This document shows positions 1 to 8,208 of a stretch of DNA of 64,000 nucleotides, piece after piece. Within the stretch, counting starts at the first letter, position 1; every line of letters starts with the position of its first letter. A program made the translations under genes and the position numbers. Source of the DNA: Rhizobium mongolense USDA 1844 (GTDB lineage Bacteria > Pseudomonadota > Alphaproteobacteria > Rhizobiales > Rhizobiaceae). Where the stretch lies: contig NZ_ATTQ01000018.1 of NCBI RefSeq assembly GCF_000419765.1, forward strand, positions 79,873 through 143,872, read 5' to 3'. Under the pieces are notes generated by a model. It was not told the origin of the DNA, searched no databases, and was given only the letters and a program-made list of their open reading frames with translations.

Positions 1-294
1 GTCGGCCGCCATCTTCTCGATAGGCAGGGGACGGAAATCGCTTTGAGCGGGGCCGAATACCGGCTGCTGCGGGTCTTTGTCGATCACCCGCAGCGCGTCC
101 TCAACCGCGACCAGCTTCTCAATCTGACGCAGGGCCGTGAGGCGGAGCTTTTCGACCGCTCGATCGATCTGCTGGTGAGCCGCCTGCGCCAGAGACTTGG
201 CGATGACGCGCGGGAATCCACCTATATCAAGACGGTGCGCAGCGAAGGCTATGTCTTCTCCGTTCCCGTAGAGATCGTGGAGCTGCGGCAATGA
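1..294 (+). CDS. OmpR/PhoB-family response regulator, C-terminal part (5' end outside window)
   Basis: The reading frame is open from base 1 and ends in a TGA that overlaps the next ATG (ATGA). The visible ~97 residues are a winged-helix trans_reg_C domain: an RLLRVFVDHP helix, the VLNRDQLL recognition segment, a SIDLLVSRLRQRLGDD helix and the closing TVRSEGYVF wing. The receiver domain with the phosphorylated Asp lies upstream of the window. It is coupled to the histidine kinase that follows, so the two form a classical two-component pair. The target genes cannot be read from this fragment. Confidence 0.93.
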   Translation, partial: VGRHLLDRQGTEIALSGAEYRLLRVFVDHPQRVLNRDQLLNLTQGREAELFDRSIDLLVSRLRQRLGDDARESTYIKTVRSEGYVFSVPVEIVELRQ

Positions 295-1628
295 ATGCGC
301 GAATCATCTCTCCTATTGGCCGCCTATGGCCAGGCACCCTGCGGGCCAGGCTTTTCCTAATCCTTCTGACGGGTTTGGTGATTGCCTATGGTCTCTCCTT
401 CAGCGTCCTTTTTCTCGAACGCTACATGTCGGCGAAGGCTGTGATGCTTGGCACCCTCGAGACCGATATTGCTACCTCGATCGCCGTCCTGGACCGGCTG
501 CCCGCCGGCGAGAGGGCCGAATGGCTGAATCGCCTGAGCCGCGGCAGTTACCGCCTGGTGCTTGGACCAGGCCTTGCCGGTGTACCGGACATGTCGGGCC
601 ACAGCGCCGAGATCGCCGGAAGGATCGAAGAGGCAGTCGGCCATCGCTTCCCGCTGCGCCTCGAATCCGTTCCCGGCGAGGGTAAGCGCTTGCAGGCCCA
701 CTTGACGCTGAGTGATGGCGCCCCGCTGACAATCGATGTAACGCCGAGGGGCGTCATGCCAATTGCCGACTGGCTGCCTTATGTGCTGGCCATCCAGATG
801 GGGCTTCTCGTTTTTTGTACGTGGTTTGCGGTGCGGCAGGCAACACGCCCTTTGGCCGAGTTTGCCGCAGCGGCTGATGCGCTGAATCCGAACAAAAAGG
901 AGCCTCCGTTGAGCGAAGCGGGTCCGAGCGAGGTCGCTCATGCTGCAAGGGCTTTTAACGCGATGCGCGAACGGATCGCCCATTACCTCGAAGAACGGGT
1001 GCAGATCCTGGCGGCAATTTCCCACGATCTCCAAACGCCGATCACCCGCATGCGGCTGCGCGCCGACATGGCGGAGGATTCTCCCGAGAAGGGCAAGCTC
1101 CTGCAGGATCTGGGAGAGATCGAGCGTCTTGTCCAGGATGGCATCGCCTATGCCCGCAGCGCGCATGTCCGAGGCGAAAAGACCGTCCGCATCGATCTCG
1201 CATCGTTCGTCGAGAGCCTTTTCTACGACTACCAGGATACTGGAAAGTCCGTGACTGTCGTCAGCGTGGTCCAGGGGACCGTTCTCACCAAGCCGCACGC
1301 TCTTCGCCGCATCCTGTCGAACTTCATCGACAATGCGCTGAAATTCGCCGGCGCCGCCGAAATCGGCGTCGAACGGAAAGAGCAGGGCCATATCGCCATC
1401 ACAGTTATGGATCGCGGGCCGGGCATCCCGGACAATATGCTTGAGGCGGCGATGCAACCCTTTTTCCGGCTCGAGCAGTCCCGCAACCGGGAAACCGGCG
1501 GAACCGGTCTCGGCCTTGCCATCGCGCAGCAGTTGACGGGCGCGATTGGCGGATCACTCAGGCTCTATAATCGCAGCGAAGGCGGACTGGCCGCGGAGAT
1601 CGTCATACCCTCACGTCCAGACATCTAG
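291..1628 (+). CDS. Sensor histidine kinase (EnvZ/CpxA-like layout)
   Basis: A 445-residue inner-membrane kinase, translationally coupled to the response regulator by an ATGA overlap. There are two membrane helices (about residues 20-42 and 162-182) with a ~120-residue periplasmic sensor between them. A HAMP linker follows (RQATRPLAEFAAAADAL, about 183-235), then HisKA with phospho-acceptor His245 in ISHDLQTPITRMR, and HATPase_c with an N box (FIDNALKFAG), a G1 box (DRGPGIPD) and a G2 box (GGTGLGLAIA). All catalytic motifs look intact. The periplasmic domain has no recognisable ligand signature, so the signal is unknown. Confidence 0.95.
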   Translation: MNARIISPIGRLWPGTLRARLFLILLTGLVIAYGLSFSVLFLERYMSAKAVMLGTLETDIATSIAVLDRLPAGERAEWLNRLSRGSYRLVLGPGLAGVPDMSGHSAEIAGRIEEAVGHRFPLRLESVPGEGKRLQAHLTLSDGAPLTIDVTPRGVMPIADWLPYVLAIQMGLLVFCTWFAVRQATRPLAEFAAAADALNPNKKEPPLSEAGPSEVAHAARAFNAMRERIAHYLEERVQILAAISHDLQTPITRMRLRADMAEDSPEKGKLLQDLGEIERLVQDGIAYARSAHVRGEKTVRIDLASFVESLFYDYQDTGKSVTVVSVVQGTVLTKPHALRRILSNFIDNALKFAGAAEIGVERKEQGHIAITVMDRGPGIPDNMLEAAMQPFFRLEQSRNRETGGTGLGLAIAQQLTGAIGGSLRLYNRSEGGLAAEIVIPSRPDI

Positions 1629-1717
1629 CCACCTGGGCTGCCAAAGGATCGCGCCGTCGGCCGTCGCGCGGGCATGCTTGTTTCGATGACGAAAGGATGG
1701 GCGGGTCCTTCGGTTAC

Positions 1718-2475
1718 CTAGCGGCGCTTGGTTGATTCTCCGCGTACAAATGTCGGCGTCAGGATAATGTCTTGCGGTGGCGCGGCGGCCCCCTCAGGGC
1801 TCCGGATTCTTGCCAGCAGGCGCTGTGCGGCCAGTTCGCCAAGCTTTTGGGCGTCCTGCACCACCATCGTGACGCGGGGCGTGATCACGCTGCTCCAGGG
1901 AACGTCGTCAACCATCGCCAGCGACACGTCGTCCGGGCAGCGGAAGCCCATCTCCTGCATCACCTGCAGCGCCGCAAGGCCCATCATGTTGTTGGCGCCG
2001 ATTTTTGGCGGTCGGTCGATCACGGCGGGCGAGCAGGCGCATTGCTTGCGTATAGCCGCCGGCCCGCGTATAGCCGCCTTCGACTGCGAGTGAAAGGTCG
2101 ACCTCAACGCCGGCACCGGCCATCGTTTCCATGTAGCCCTTCAGGCGCTCGTCGGCGGTGTAAAGGCCGGCAGGACCGGAGATGAAGGCGATTCGCCTAT
2201 GACCGAGCTGCAGTAGATGCTCCGTCAAGATGGCGGTGGTGAGCGGGGTTGTCAGAGCCCACGAAATCGCGCTCCGCACCTTCCACCTTCTGGTCGAACA
2301 TCACGATCGGGGTTTTGAAGTTCCGCAGGAATTCCGCGTAGTCCTCACCGCGGCCGTTTGCCGCCAGGACGATGCCGGCCATCTTCTGGGCTTCCAGCCG
2401 CTCCAGCAGGGCCCGTTCGAGGTCTGCTTTGCCCGATGAATCTGCAATCAAGACGAAATAGCCGTTTTCCAGCGC
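1718..2475 (-). pseudogene. LacI-family regulator remnant (frameshifted, no HTH)
   Basis: Three overlapping minus-strand frames each carry part of one LacI/PurR-type sugar-binding domain. They are GYFVLIADSSGKADLERAL (near 2400-2475), TEHLLQLGHRRIAFISGPAG (near 2150-2240) and IGANNMMGLAALQVMQEMG ending in TPTFVRGESTKRR (to 1718). At least two frameshifts are needed to join them, near 2240 and near 2020. The N-terminal helix-turn-helix and hinge are missing: homology stops at about 2475, where a plus-strand permease remnant begins at once. The gene is dead. It probably controlled the sugar ABC transporter whose remnant lies beside it. Confidence 0.85.
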
Positions 2476-2478
2476 CTG

Positions 2479-2985
2479 GTGTTCCTCGGCACGCTAATGA
2501 TCCCGCAGGTCATGCTGGTCATCCCACTCTTCCTGGTGGTCAGCAAGCTCGGGTGGGTCAACACCTATCATGGCATGATCCTGCCGGTGGCTTTCGGTTC
2601 CTTCGGCACGTTTTTGCTGCGGCAGTTCTTTCTCGGCATTCCCAAGGATCTCGACGAGGCGGCGATGATAGACGGGGCGTCGCGACTGCGTATCCTGGTT
2701 ACGATCATCGTTCCGCTTGCCATGCCGGCCATCGGCCTGCTCGCGCTTTTCGCCTTCATGGGGCAGTGGAATAGTTTTCTGTGGCCGCTGATCGTCACCA
2801 ACGGCATGGAAAAAGCCACGCTGCCGCTCGGGCTCACTTTGTTCCAGACACAGCAATGGACCTCGTGGAACTATATCATGGCCGGCGCAGCGATCTCGAT
2901 GCTGCCGGGCATCTTCCTGGCGATCGTGCTGCAGAAGGTGATCTATCGGGGCATCACCATCGCCTCCGGCTTCGGCGGACGTTGA
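2479..2985 (+). pseudogene. Carbohydrate ABC transporter permease (MalG type), N-terminally truncated
   Basis: About 168 residues match the C-terminal two thirds of a MalG/UgpE-type permease. They include the TLMIPQVMLVIPLF segment, the TYHGMILP motif, the cytoplasmic EAA loop (DLDEAAMIDGASRLR, which docks to the ATPase) and the final membrane helices. Family members are about 270-300 residues long, so the first membrane segments are missing. The frame begins within a few bases of where the opposing lacI remnant stops, and no credible ribosome-binding site precedes it. No sugar-binding protein, partner permease or ATPase is nearby, so this is a deletion remnant. Confidence 0.85.
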
Positions 2986-3211
2986 TCCTGCCGATATTGC
3001 GGCAAAATCAGATAGCCTGCTCGCCTTCACCAGAAGCGCATCACCTCGTCGCCAACGTGATGATATGGTTGCTCCGGCCTTTGCCAAGGCCTGAGCTTTG
3101 CATCTGCTTGCCCGACAGCCACCGAATGAACGCAGCTAAGCAAGCCTCACGGTGAAGGCCGAGTATCCGCTGATCACTCGGGGCGTCGGATAGGTCTGAT
3201 GCACACACGTG

Positions 3212-3571
3212 TCAGGTCAGCCGCAGATCCACGCCTGGATGCAACTTCTTGAGGTTGGGCAATGATTTGATCTGCCACGGGACTTGGGAAGAACCGCGTA
3301 CGGTCAAATGAATGTCCGGGTGGTTGCGAGCCTCGATCGTCAATTTGGCAAGCAGGTTTATACCGGAGGAGTTCAAGAATTGAAGTCCGGTCACATCGAA
3401 AGTGGCCTTGCCGGCCCCCTCTTCGAGCGCTTTCATGGCCAAAGCATGAATGGGTGCGTAGGCATCCGGGCCTGCCAGCCGCATGGTTCCGTCAAAATAA
3501 ACGGTACCGCCCTCGGACCAGACGCGGAACGCTTCTTCTCTGATTTCCATAGCACTTTTCTCGCGATTCAT
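3212..3571 (-). CDS. STAS-domain (anti-anti-sigma-like) switch protein
   Basis: A 119-residue single-domain protein with an anti-sigma-antagonist-like STAS fold: a TVYFDGTMRLAG strand region, then ATFDVTGLQFLNSSGINLLAKL. Here SSG sits where SpoIIAA-type proteins carry the phosphorylated Ser. It matches the style of the cyanobacterial slr1659-like group (from memory). It is the last gene of the operon, and its ATG overlaps the stop of the upstream ATPase gene (ATGA), which fixes the start. Inferred role: the substrate that the neighbouring kinase-like protein phosphorylates and the PP2C phosphatase dephosphorylates. A later ATG (MEIREEAF) is possible but less well coupled. Confidence 0.82.
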   Translation of the reverse strand: MNREKSAMEIREEAFRVWSEGGTVYFDGTMRLAGPDAYAPIHALAMKALEEGAGKATFDVTGLQFLNSSGINLLAKLTIEARNHPDIHLTVRGSSQVPWQIKSLPNLKKLHPGVDLRLT

Positions 3572-4122
3572 GACGGTGAAATTGGCATTGCAGCATATGT
3601 TTCAAGTTTTGCACGGTTGCGGGGGCGGTCCTCCTCGAAGAGCCAAGCCAGGTCTGCCTTGTAGTCGCTCATCAAAGTCAGCAAGCCTAATCCGGAACCG
3701 CTACCGGCCATTTTAGCGCTCGCCTCGATCTGCTGGATGAGAAGATCGCTCGGATCGCCTTGCGTTATGCTCGACAGCAACCGCTGGAACCTGGCTGCCG
3801 TCTGCCTGTCGACAAAATTCGATATCCTCATCTTAAAGTTGTCGTCTTCCGCCATGGCTTCGATCGCGATCTCGCCTGGAGCACGAAACTTGATGGCGTT
3901 TTCGATCAATTCGTTCGTCAGGTAGCCGATATCCTGTCGGACCTGATTATAGCGCCGCTTCGAAGGTCGAAATCGAAGCGCCATCATCTCGGCGATGAAA
4001 TCCGACGTCATGCTGGAGTGTTTCCAGGCAAGGTCAAGCGGGCCATCGAGTAGCCGCAGCTGAACGGCGTGCGTCGCGTCAAACGAAGCGAGATGCTCCT
4101 GCCCATAAAGAACCGTTGTCAT
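3568..4122 (-). CDS. HATPase-fold switch kinase / anti-sigma-like protein
   Basis: A 184-residue protein with a GHKL ATPase core: an N box (LTNELIENAIKF, about residue 72) and a Gly-rich SGSGLGLLTL lid about 60 residues later. This is the layout of SpoIIAB/RsbW-like Ser/Thr kinases and of the slr1658-like group. It sits four bases downstream of the PP2C phosphatase gene and overlaps the STAS gene by ATGA, which is a kinase-phosphatase-substrate trio. Inferred: it binds or phosphorylates the STAS partner. No DNA-binding or sigma-like domain is present, so the output is probably protein-protein. Confidence 0.8.
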   Translation of the reverse strand: MTTVLYGQEHLASFDATHAVQLRLLDGPLDLAWKHSSMTSDFIAEMMALRFRPSKRRYNQVRQDIGYLTNELIENAIKFRAPGEIAIEAMAEDDNFKMRISNFVDRQTAARFQRLLSSITQGDPSDLLIQQIEASAKMAGSGSGLGLLTLMSDYKADLAWLFEEDRPRNRAKLETYAAMPISPS

Positions 4123-4126
4123 ATCA

Positions 4127-6487
4127 TCACCTGTGTCGCACTACGACGAGCGTAATGTCATCATGTATCTTTTGCGTTCCGATATAGGCCATGAGGCTTT
4201 CGAGAATGCCGTTCATTACCTGCTCAGCTGTTTGACCGTGCAGGCGGCGGGCGTTTTCGCAAAGCCGCTCGATGCCGAATAGTTCGCCTTCGGGATTTTC
4301 AGCCTCGGTGACACCATCGGTATGAAGGACAATCAAATCGCCCTTGTGAAAGGGTATTTCGCGGGTATCGATGAAAGACGATATATCAGATTCAAGTCCC
4401 ACTGGTAGGCCGAGGTCGCTGGTGTCGATCCGTTCGACCGCACCGGTATGACGAATGACGATCAGATCCTCATGCTGGCCCGAAATCGTCAAACGCTCGC
4501 CATCGTAGTCCAGAAATGACAGCGTGACATGCTTGTCGGTTTTCGTCCGCTCGATGTTCTTGTAGATCGTGCGGTTCAGGTAACTGAGGAACCTTGAGGG
4601 GTTCGTTTCGCCGGCTTCCTGCAGCGCGCGGGCGACGGACTGCACCATAAGCATCAAAACACCGCTTTCGAGGCCGTGACCGGTCACGTCGCCGATGCCT
4701 ATCTTCAGGTGATCTCCGTTTTGCAGGATATCGTAGTAGTCGCCGCCGACCTCGTCGGCGGGGCGCATATAGGCGGCAATGTCCAACTGCTCGATTGCCG
4801 CAAGCTCTTTCGCCCGTGGCAGCACCATAAGCTGAATCTGCCGAGCCACATCCAGTTCGGCACCGAGGCGTAGGTTTTCGCTCGTCAACTGGCCGTTCAG
4901 GATCGAGATTTCTTCTTTGGCCACCTCAATTTCCTTCGTGCGCTCAGCAACCAGGTTCTCGAGATTTTCGGTATGGAAGCTGATCTCCTCGGCCATGCGG
5001 TTGAACGCGAGACCAGCCTCGCCAACTTCGTCCTTGGTGGGGATATCGACTCTGACAGAATAATCCTTTGCCTGTATGCGCTTGGCGGCACCCGCCAGTG
5101 CACTGATCCCGCTTGTAATTCGCTTTGACGCCGCAAAGACCGCCCCGGTGACGACGAGCATCGACAGGAGAACCGCGAGGATCTGATATATCAGAATGCG
5201 GTTGGTTGCCCGCGAAATTTGATCCCTGGCGGCAGTGAGGGAGGCATAGATTTCACGCTCGGGGACAACGATGCCGAGCGACATGACCTCGCGCTGAACC
5301 GGTCCGTTTATCCAAAGATTGGTTGCGTTTAGCTGTTTTGTAACGACAAGATAAGGAACATCTTCGCCGCTCTCGTTCAGCGAAATGTGCCTTATGACGC
5401 CATCGGCATCAAGCGGCATTGAGGCGACCTCCTTTTGGGAACTGTTGCGTAAAGAGCGGTCAAGGCCGGTCACGCCCTTGTTCGTGGCGTCGCTCGCCGA
5501 GCGAAGACCGATAATCTTTTCCCCGGCAGGGTTGATTGCAACGACGTTGCCGTCCGACATGGTTAGAAAGCCAAAGCCGCTTTCGGCGACCTTCACGCGC
5601 TCGACAATTTCGGCGAGCTGGTCAAGCGTGATGTCTGCGCCCGCAGCCCCCGCCACGCTACGCCGATCGGCAGTCCAAAGCGGATGGAAGAAGCTGACGA
5701 TCAATTTTCCCGTGATTGCGTCCGTATAGGGAGCGGTCTGGGTGATATTGTCCGGTACCGGCCGCAAGGAAGGGTCGCTTGCCCATTTCTGCCAGGATTC
5801 ATAAAGACCGGGAAAGAAGAAATCCCAAAAGTCTGCGCTGTTGTGACCGGGATAAAGCCGATCGAAAGTCTGCGCTTGATCTGTATAAGGTGCCGTCCTG
5901 AAGATGGGGCGCTCTTTCGGCCCGATATAGTACATCTGCAGCTTCGATGCGCCATTTTTCAGGAGGTCGGGGGCAACAAGATCAAGGACCGCACTCGTCT
6001 CGATATCGGTCTGCACCTGCGGCAGCGGATGGCGATCCTTGTCCAGGAGGTAGCCCCATACGCTGACGACCGACGGCGCCCCTGGAAGGTTCTGCGCCCA
6101 TTGACCTTTGGGGTCGAACGTCACGGTCACCGCACCTGGAGCTGCCCTTGCCATGGCGGCTCCAATCTCCCCGTTCCTCGTTGGTTGATCGATCTGACCC
6201 TGAAGCACGCCTGTCAACGCCTTGACGTCGGAATGGACCTGATGGAGAAGCAAGCCAACCTGCGCGGCCGTGGAATCGGTATACGAGCGGATATAGTCTT
6301 GGCTTGCCCGTTCAAGGCCGTGCCCCACTTCTGCCGTCGCATCCCGAGAAAGTCGCTGGACATTCCAAAGGGCGAGACCGCCGCTGACAAGCAGGTCAAA
6401 TAGGACCGCCCCACCGACAACGATCATGAATTTCGCGCGAAAAGAGCGCAAACCGAGGCTTGGCTTCCTGATCGGCGCGGTCATCAT
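4127..6487 (-). CDS. Membrane-bound SpoIIE/PP2C phosphatase with Cache sensor and HAMP (SiaA-like)
   Basis: About 786 residues. A membrane helix near residues 20-40 is followed by a large periplasmic dCache-like sensor (to about 430) with a PYTDAITGKLIVSFFHP segment. A second helix (LLSMLVVTGAVFAA) leads into a HAMP domain (AKRIQAKDYSVRVDIPTKDEVGEA), a coiled coil and a SpoIIE-type PP2C domain. Metal-binding Asp motifs are present: DEVGGDYYD, GIGDVTGHG, HTDGVTEAEN and HDDITLVVVR. The start is set by an ATGA overlap with the upstream methyltransferase gene; a start nine codons earlier is also open. The domain order matches SiaA of Pseudomonas aeruginosa, which dephosphorylates a switch protein that controls a diguanylate cyclase. 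Confidence 0.9.
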   Translation of the reverse strand: MMTAPIRKPSLGLRSFRAKFMIVVGGAVLFDLLVSGGLALWNVQRLSRDATAEVGHGLERASQDYIRSYTDSTAAQVGLLLHQVHSDVKALTGVLQGQIDQPTRNGEIGAAMARAAPGAVTVTFDPKGQWAQNLPGAPSVVSVWGYLLDKDRHPLPQVQTDIETSAVLDLVAPDLLKNGASKLQMYYIGPKERPIFRTAPYTDQAQTFDRLYPGHNSADFWDFFFPGLYESWQKWASDPSLRPVPDNITQTAPYTDAITGKLIVSFFHPLWTADRRSVAGAAGADITLDQLAEIVERVKVAESGFGFLTMSDGNVVAINPAGEKIIGLRSASDATNKGVTGLDRSLRNSSQKEVASMPLDADGVIRHISLNESGEDVPYLVVTKQLNATNLWINGPVQREVMSLGIVVPEREIYASLTAARDQISRATNRILIYQILAVLLSMLVVTGAVFAASKRITSGISALAGAAKRIQAKDYSVRVDIPTKDEVGEAGLAFNRMAEEISFHTENLENLVAERTKEIEVAKEEISILNGQLTSENLRLGAELDVARQIQLMVLPRAKELAAIEQLDIAAYMRPADEVGGDYYDILQNGDHLKIGIGDVTGHGLESGVLMLMVQSVARALQEAGETNPSRFLSYLNRTIYKNIERTKTDKHVTLSFLDYDGERLTISGQHEDLIVIRHTGAVERIDTSDLGLPVGLESDISSFIDTREIPFHKGDLIVLHTDGVTEAENPEGELFGIERLCENARRLHGQTAEQVMNGILESLMAYIGTQKIHDDITLVVVRHR

Positions 6488-7662
6488 AGCGGTTTTCGTC
6501 CGGACGCTGCCCAAATGGGCCAGCCGGCGTAGCCCTTTGGATGAAGCGCCGCAAAGATATGGTCGGCGAATCCTTGCCTGAAACGTTCGATGAATTCCGC
6601 TGAATCGCCTCTACGGACAGACATTTCGCCTGCGTAGACATCTCGCCATGCTGCGATGACGTCTGCGAACTCCTGGGGATCGCCGTCGAGGTTGGTGACC
6701 ATGAAGCTTTCCATTTTCACCGCCTCGAAGCCCGCATCCAGCAAAAGACGCAAGCTTTTAGGCCCCATTTCGACGTCCATGTCGAAATGGCTGAAGAGCT
6801 TGGCAACCTCGTTATAGGTCCATTGGATGCTGTCGGCCCGCGGTTCCCCGAGGCAATGGGAGTTTTTCTCATTGGTGATGTAAACCCGGCCGCCAGGTTT
6901 GCAGATCCGATAGAGCTCCCTGAGCAGCAGTTCGGGGCGATCGAAGATTTGCAACGAGTGCCGGCAGGTCACGAAATCGAACTGGTCGCTTTCGAACAGC
7001 ATCTGCGATGCATCGCCGTAGGTGTATTCAATATCGCGGACATCGAACCGTTCGGCAACATCACGGGCATAGTCGAGGCTTGGCGAGGAATGATCTAGCG
7101 CAACGATCCTTGCTGGGCCGAACTCCTTTCTGACAAGCATCGCGAAATCGCCAATGCCGCAACAGATGTCGGCAATCACCATGCCGTTGCGAAGCCCATG
7201 GCGCGGCAATATCTCTCGCTCATGCCGCCACGTCATCTTGGTCTGCGTTCTGAGGATTGGAATGAAGCTTTGGTTTTCAACGAATGTCTGGCCGGGATAA
7301 AAAGCCGAGTCGTAGATTTCGATCGCAATGTTCGGCGAAAGATCGCTCAAATGCCGGAACATTCGTGCCGCCCAGGCGACAACGCTTGATGCGACGACCA
7401 CAAATTTGATCTCGGGCCTTGAACGCGAAGCATCGACCAAAACCCGCGTCAAGGCACGAAATGCCGTGCTGTTCATATGCGTAACGCGCTTTAGATTGAC
7501 GTATAAAACACCGCTGACGGTCTCGATTCCATTTCGCAGCAGCAAGAGATCGTCGGCAATTTCAGCCGTGGAATGAGGGCGAAGCACGCCAGCGAGGGAG
7601 AATTCCTGATCGTTGATGTTGAATTGCGCTGTAAAGACAGGCGAAGGACTTTGTGCAGTCAA
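6484..7662 (-). CDS. STAS-like domain fused to a class I SAM methyltransferase
   Basis: 392 residues. Residues ~10-110 look like a STAS/slr1659-type domain: a FSLAGVLRPH strand, VLYVNLKRVTHMNSTAFRAL with a Ser at the switch position, then FVVVASSVVAWAARMFRHL. Residues ~130-385 are a Rossmann methyltransferase with a SAM-binding ADICCGIGDFAMLV motif I, an acidic end of strand 2 (VALDHS), FDFVTCRHSLQIF (motif IV region) and CKPGGRVYITNE (motif VI). It resembles UbiE/methyltransf_11 enzymes, but the substrate is unknown. It overlaps both neighbours by 4 bp. The fusion suggests methylation gated by a phosphorylatable switch domain. A UbiE role is unlikely given the context. Confidence 0.82.
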   Translation of the reverse strand: MTAQSPSPVFTAQFNINDQEFSLAGVLRPHSTAEIADDLLLLRNGIETVSGVLYVNLKRVTHMNSTAFRALTRVLVDASRSRPEIKFVVVASSVVAWAARMFRHLSDLSPNIAIEIYDSAFYPGQTFVENQSFIPILRTQTKMTWRHEREILPRHGLRNGMVIADICCGIGDFAMLVRKEFGPARIVALDHSSPSLDYARDVAERFDVRDIEYTYGDASQMLFESDQFDFVTCRHSLQIFDRPELLLRELYRICKPGGRVYITNEKNSHCLGEPRADSIQWTYNEVAKLFSHFDMDVEMGPKSLRLLLDAGFEAVKMESFMVTNLDGDPQEFADVIAAWRDVYAGEMSVRRGDSAEFIERFRQGFADHIFAALHPKGYAGWPIWAASGRKPL

Positions 7663-8174
7663 TTCAGTAGCCTTTCGAGCGGCAGGTCGACAATGAATGC
7701 AAGTGTGCCGATACCCAAATCGTGGATCTGGATTTCCGCGTCATAGTTCACAACCAGTCCAAGCAGGATCGCCTGGCCATCGGAGGCGGCATCGTTGGTG
7801 ATCACGTTGCAATAATTTATAAGCGCCCGGCCGGTTTTTAATCCCAGGACAATCTTCTTGTAGAATTGTCGCTGCTCTGGCGGGCAAGGAAAGATCAGCT
7901 CGATGCGCTCGGTCTGCTGGCAGCGATAAAAATTGCATACGAAATCGCCATCATCCGCCTCTGAGCGAAACGACATCTCCAGAAGCTCGTTAAGGGCTGA
8001 GGACAGCAGGTTGGAATGGCGCACGGGATCGCGACGGTCATGGCTGACCATTCGCGCGACGTAGTTGGACAACTGATCGCAATGCAGCCAGTCGGCGGTA
8101 AAGCTCGCCATGTCCATCTTCAGACTGAGCAACTGGTCAAATGTAGGGCCAATTGCCGCTTCTTGATTCGTCAA
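7659..8174 (-). CDS. Degenerate HATPase-like protein (paralogue of the 3568-4122 gene)
   Basis: 171 residues. SALNELLEMSFRSEADDG resembles the N box of the downstream ATPase (NELIENAIKF), but it lacks the usual Asn-Ala pair, and no clear Gly-rich lid can be seen in the C-terminal half. Gene order (ATPase-like, then STAS-methyltransferase) mirrors the ATPase-STAS pair at the end of the operon, so a duplicated module is likely. It may bind its STAS partner without kinase activity. It overlaps the methyltransferase gene by ATGA and follows the GGDEF-EAL gene by 34 bp. The assignment rests on the pattern and on synteny. Confidence 0.6.
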   Translation of the reverse strand: MTNQEAAIGPTFDQLLSLKMDMASFTADWLHCDQLSNYVARMVSHDRRDPVRHSNLLSSALNELLEMSFRSEADDGDFVCNFYRCQQTERIELIFPCPPEQRQFYKKIVLGLKTGRALINYCNVITNDAASDGQAILLGLVVNYDAEIQIHDLGIGTLAFIVDLPLERLLN

Positions 8175-8208
8175 CCGACACCTCCTCGGCGAATTGCCGC
8201 TTCACTTT

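Noticed and set aside
357..1457. 366-residue minus-strand frame across the histidine kinase
   Set aside because: It lies fully antisense to a kinase with all motifs in order; long antisense frames are common at this GC content.
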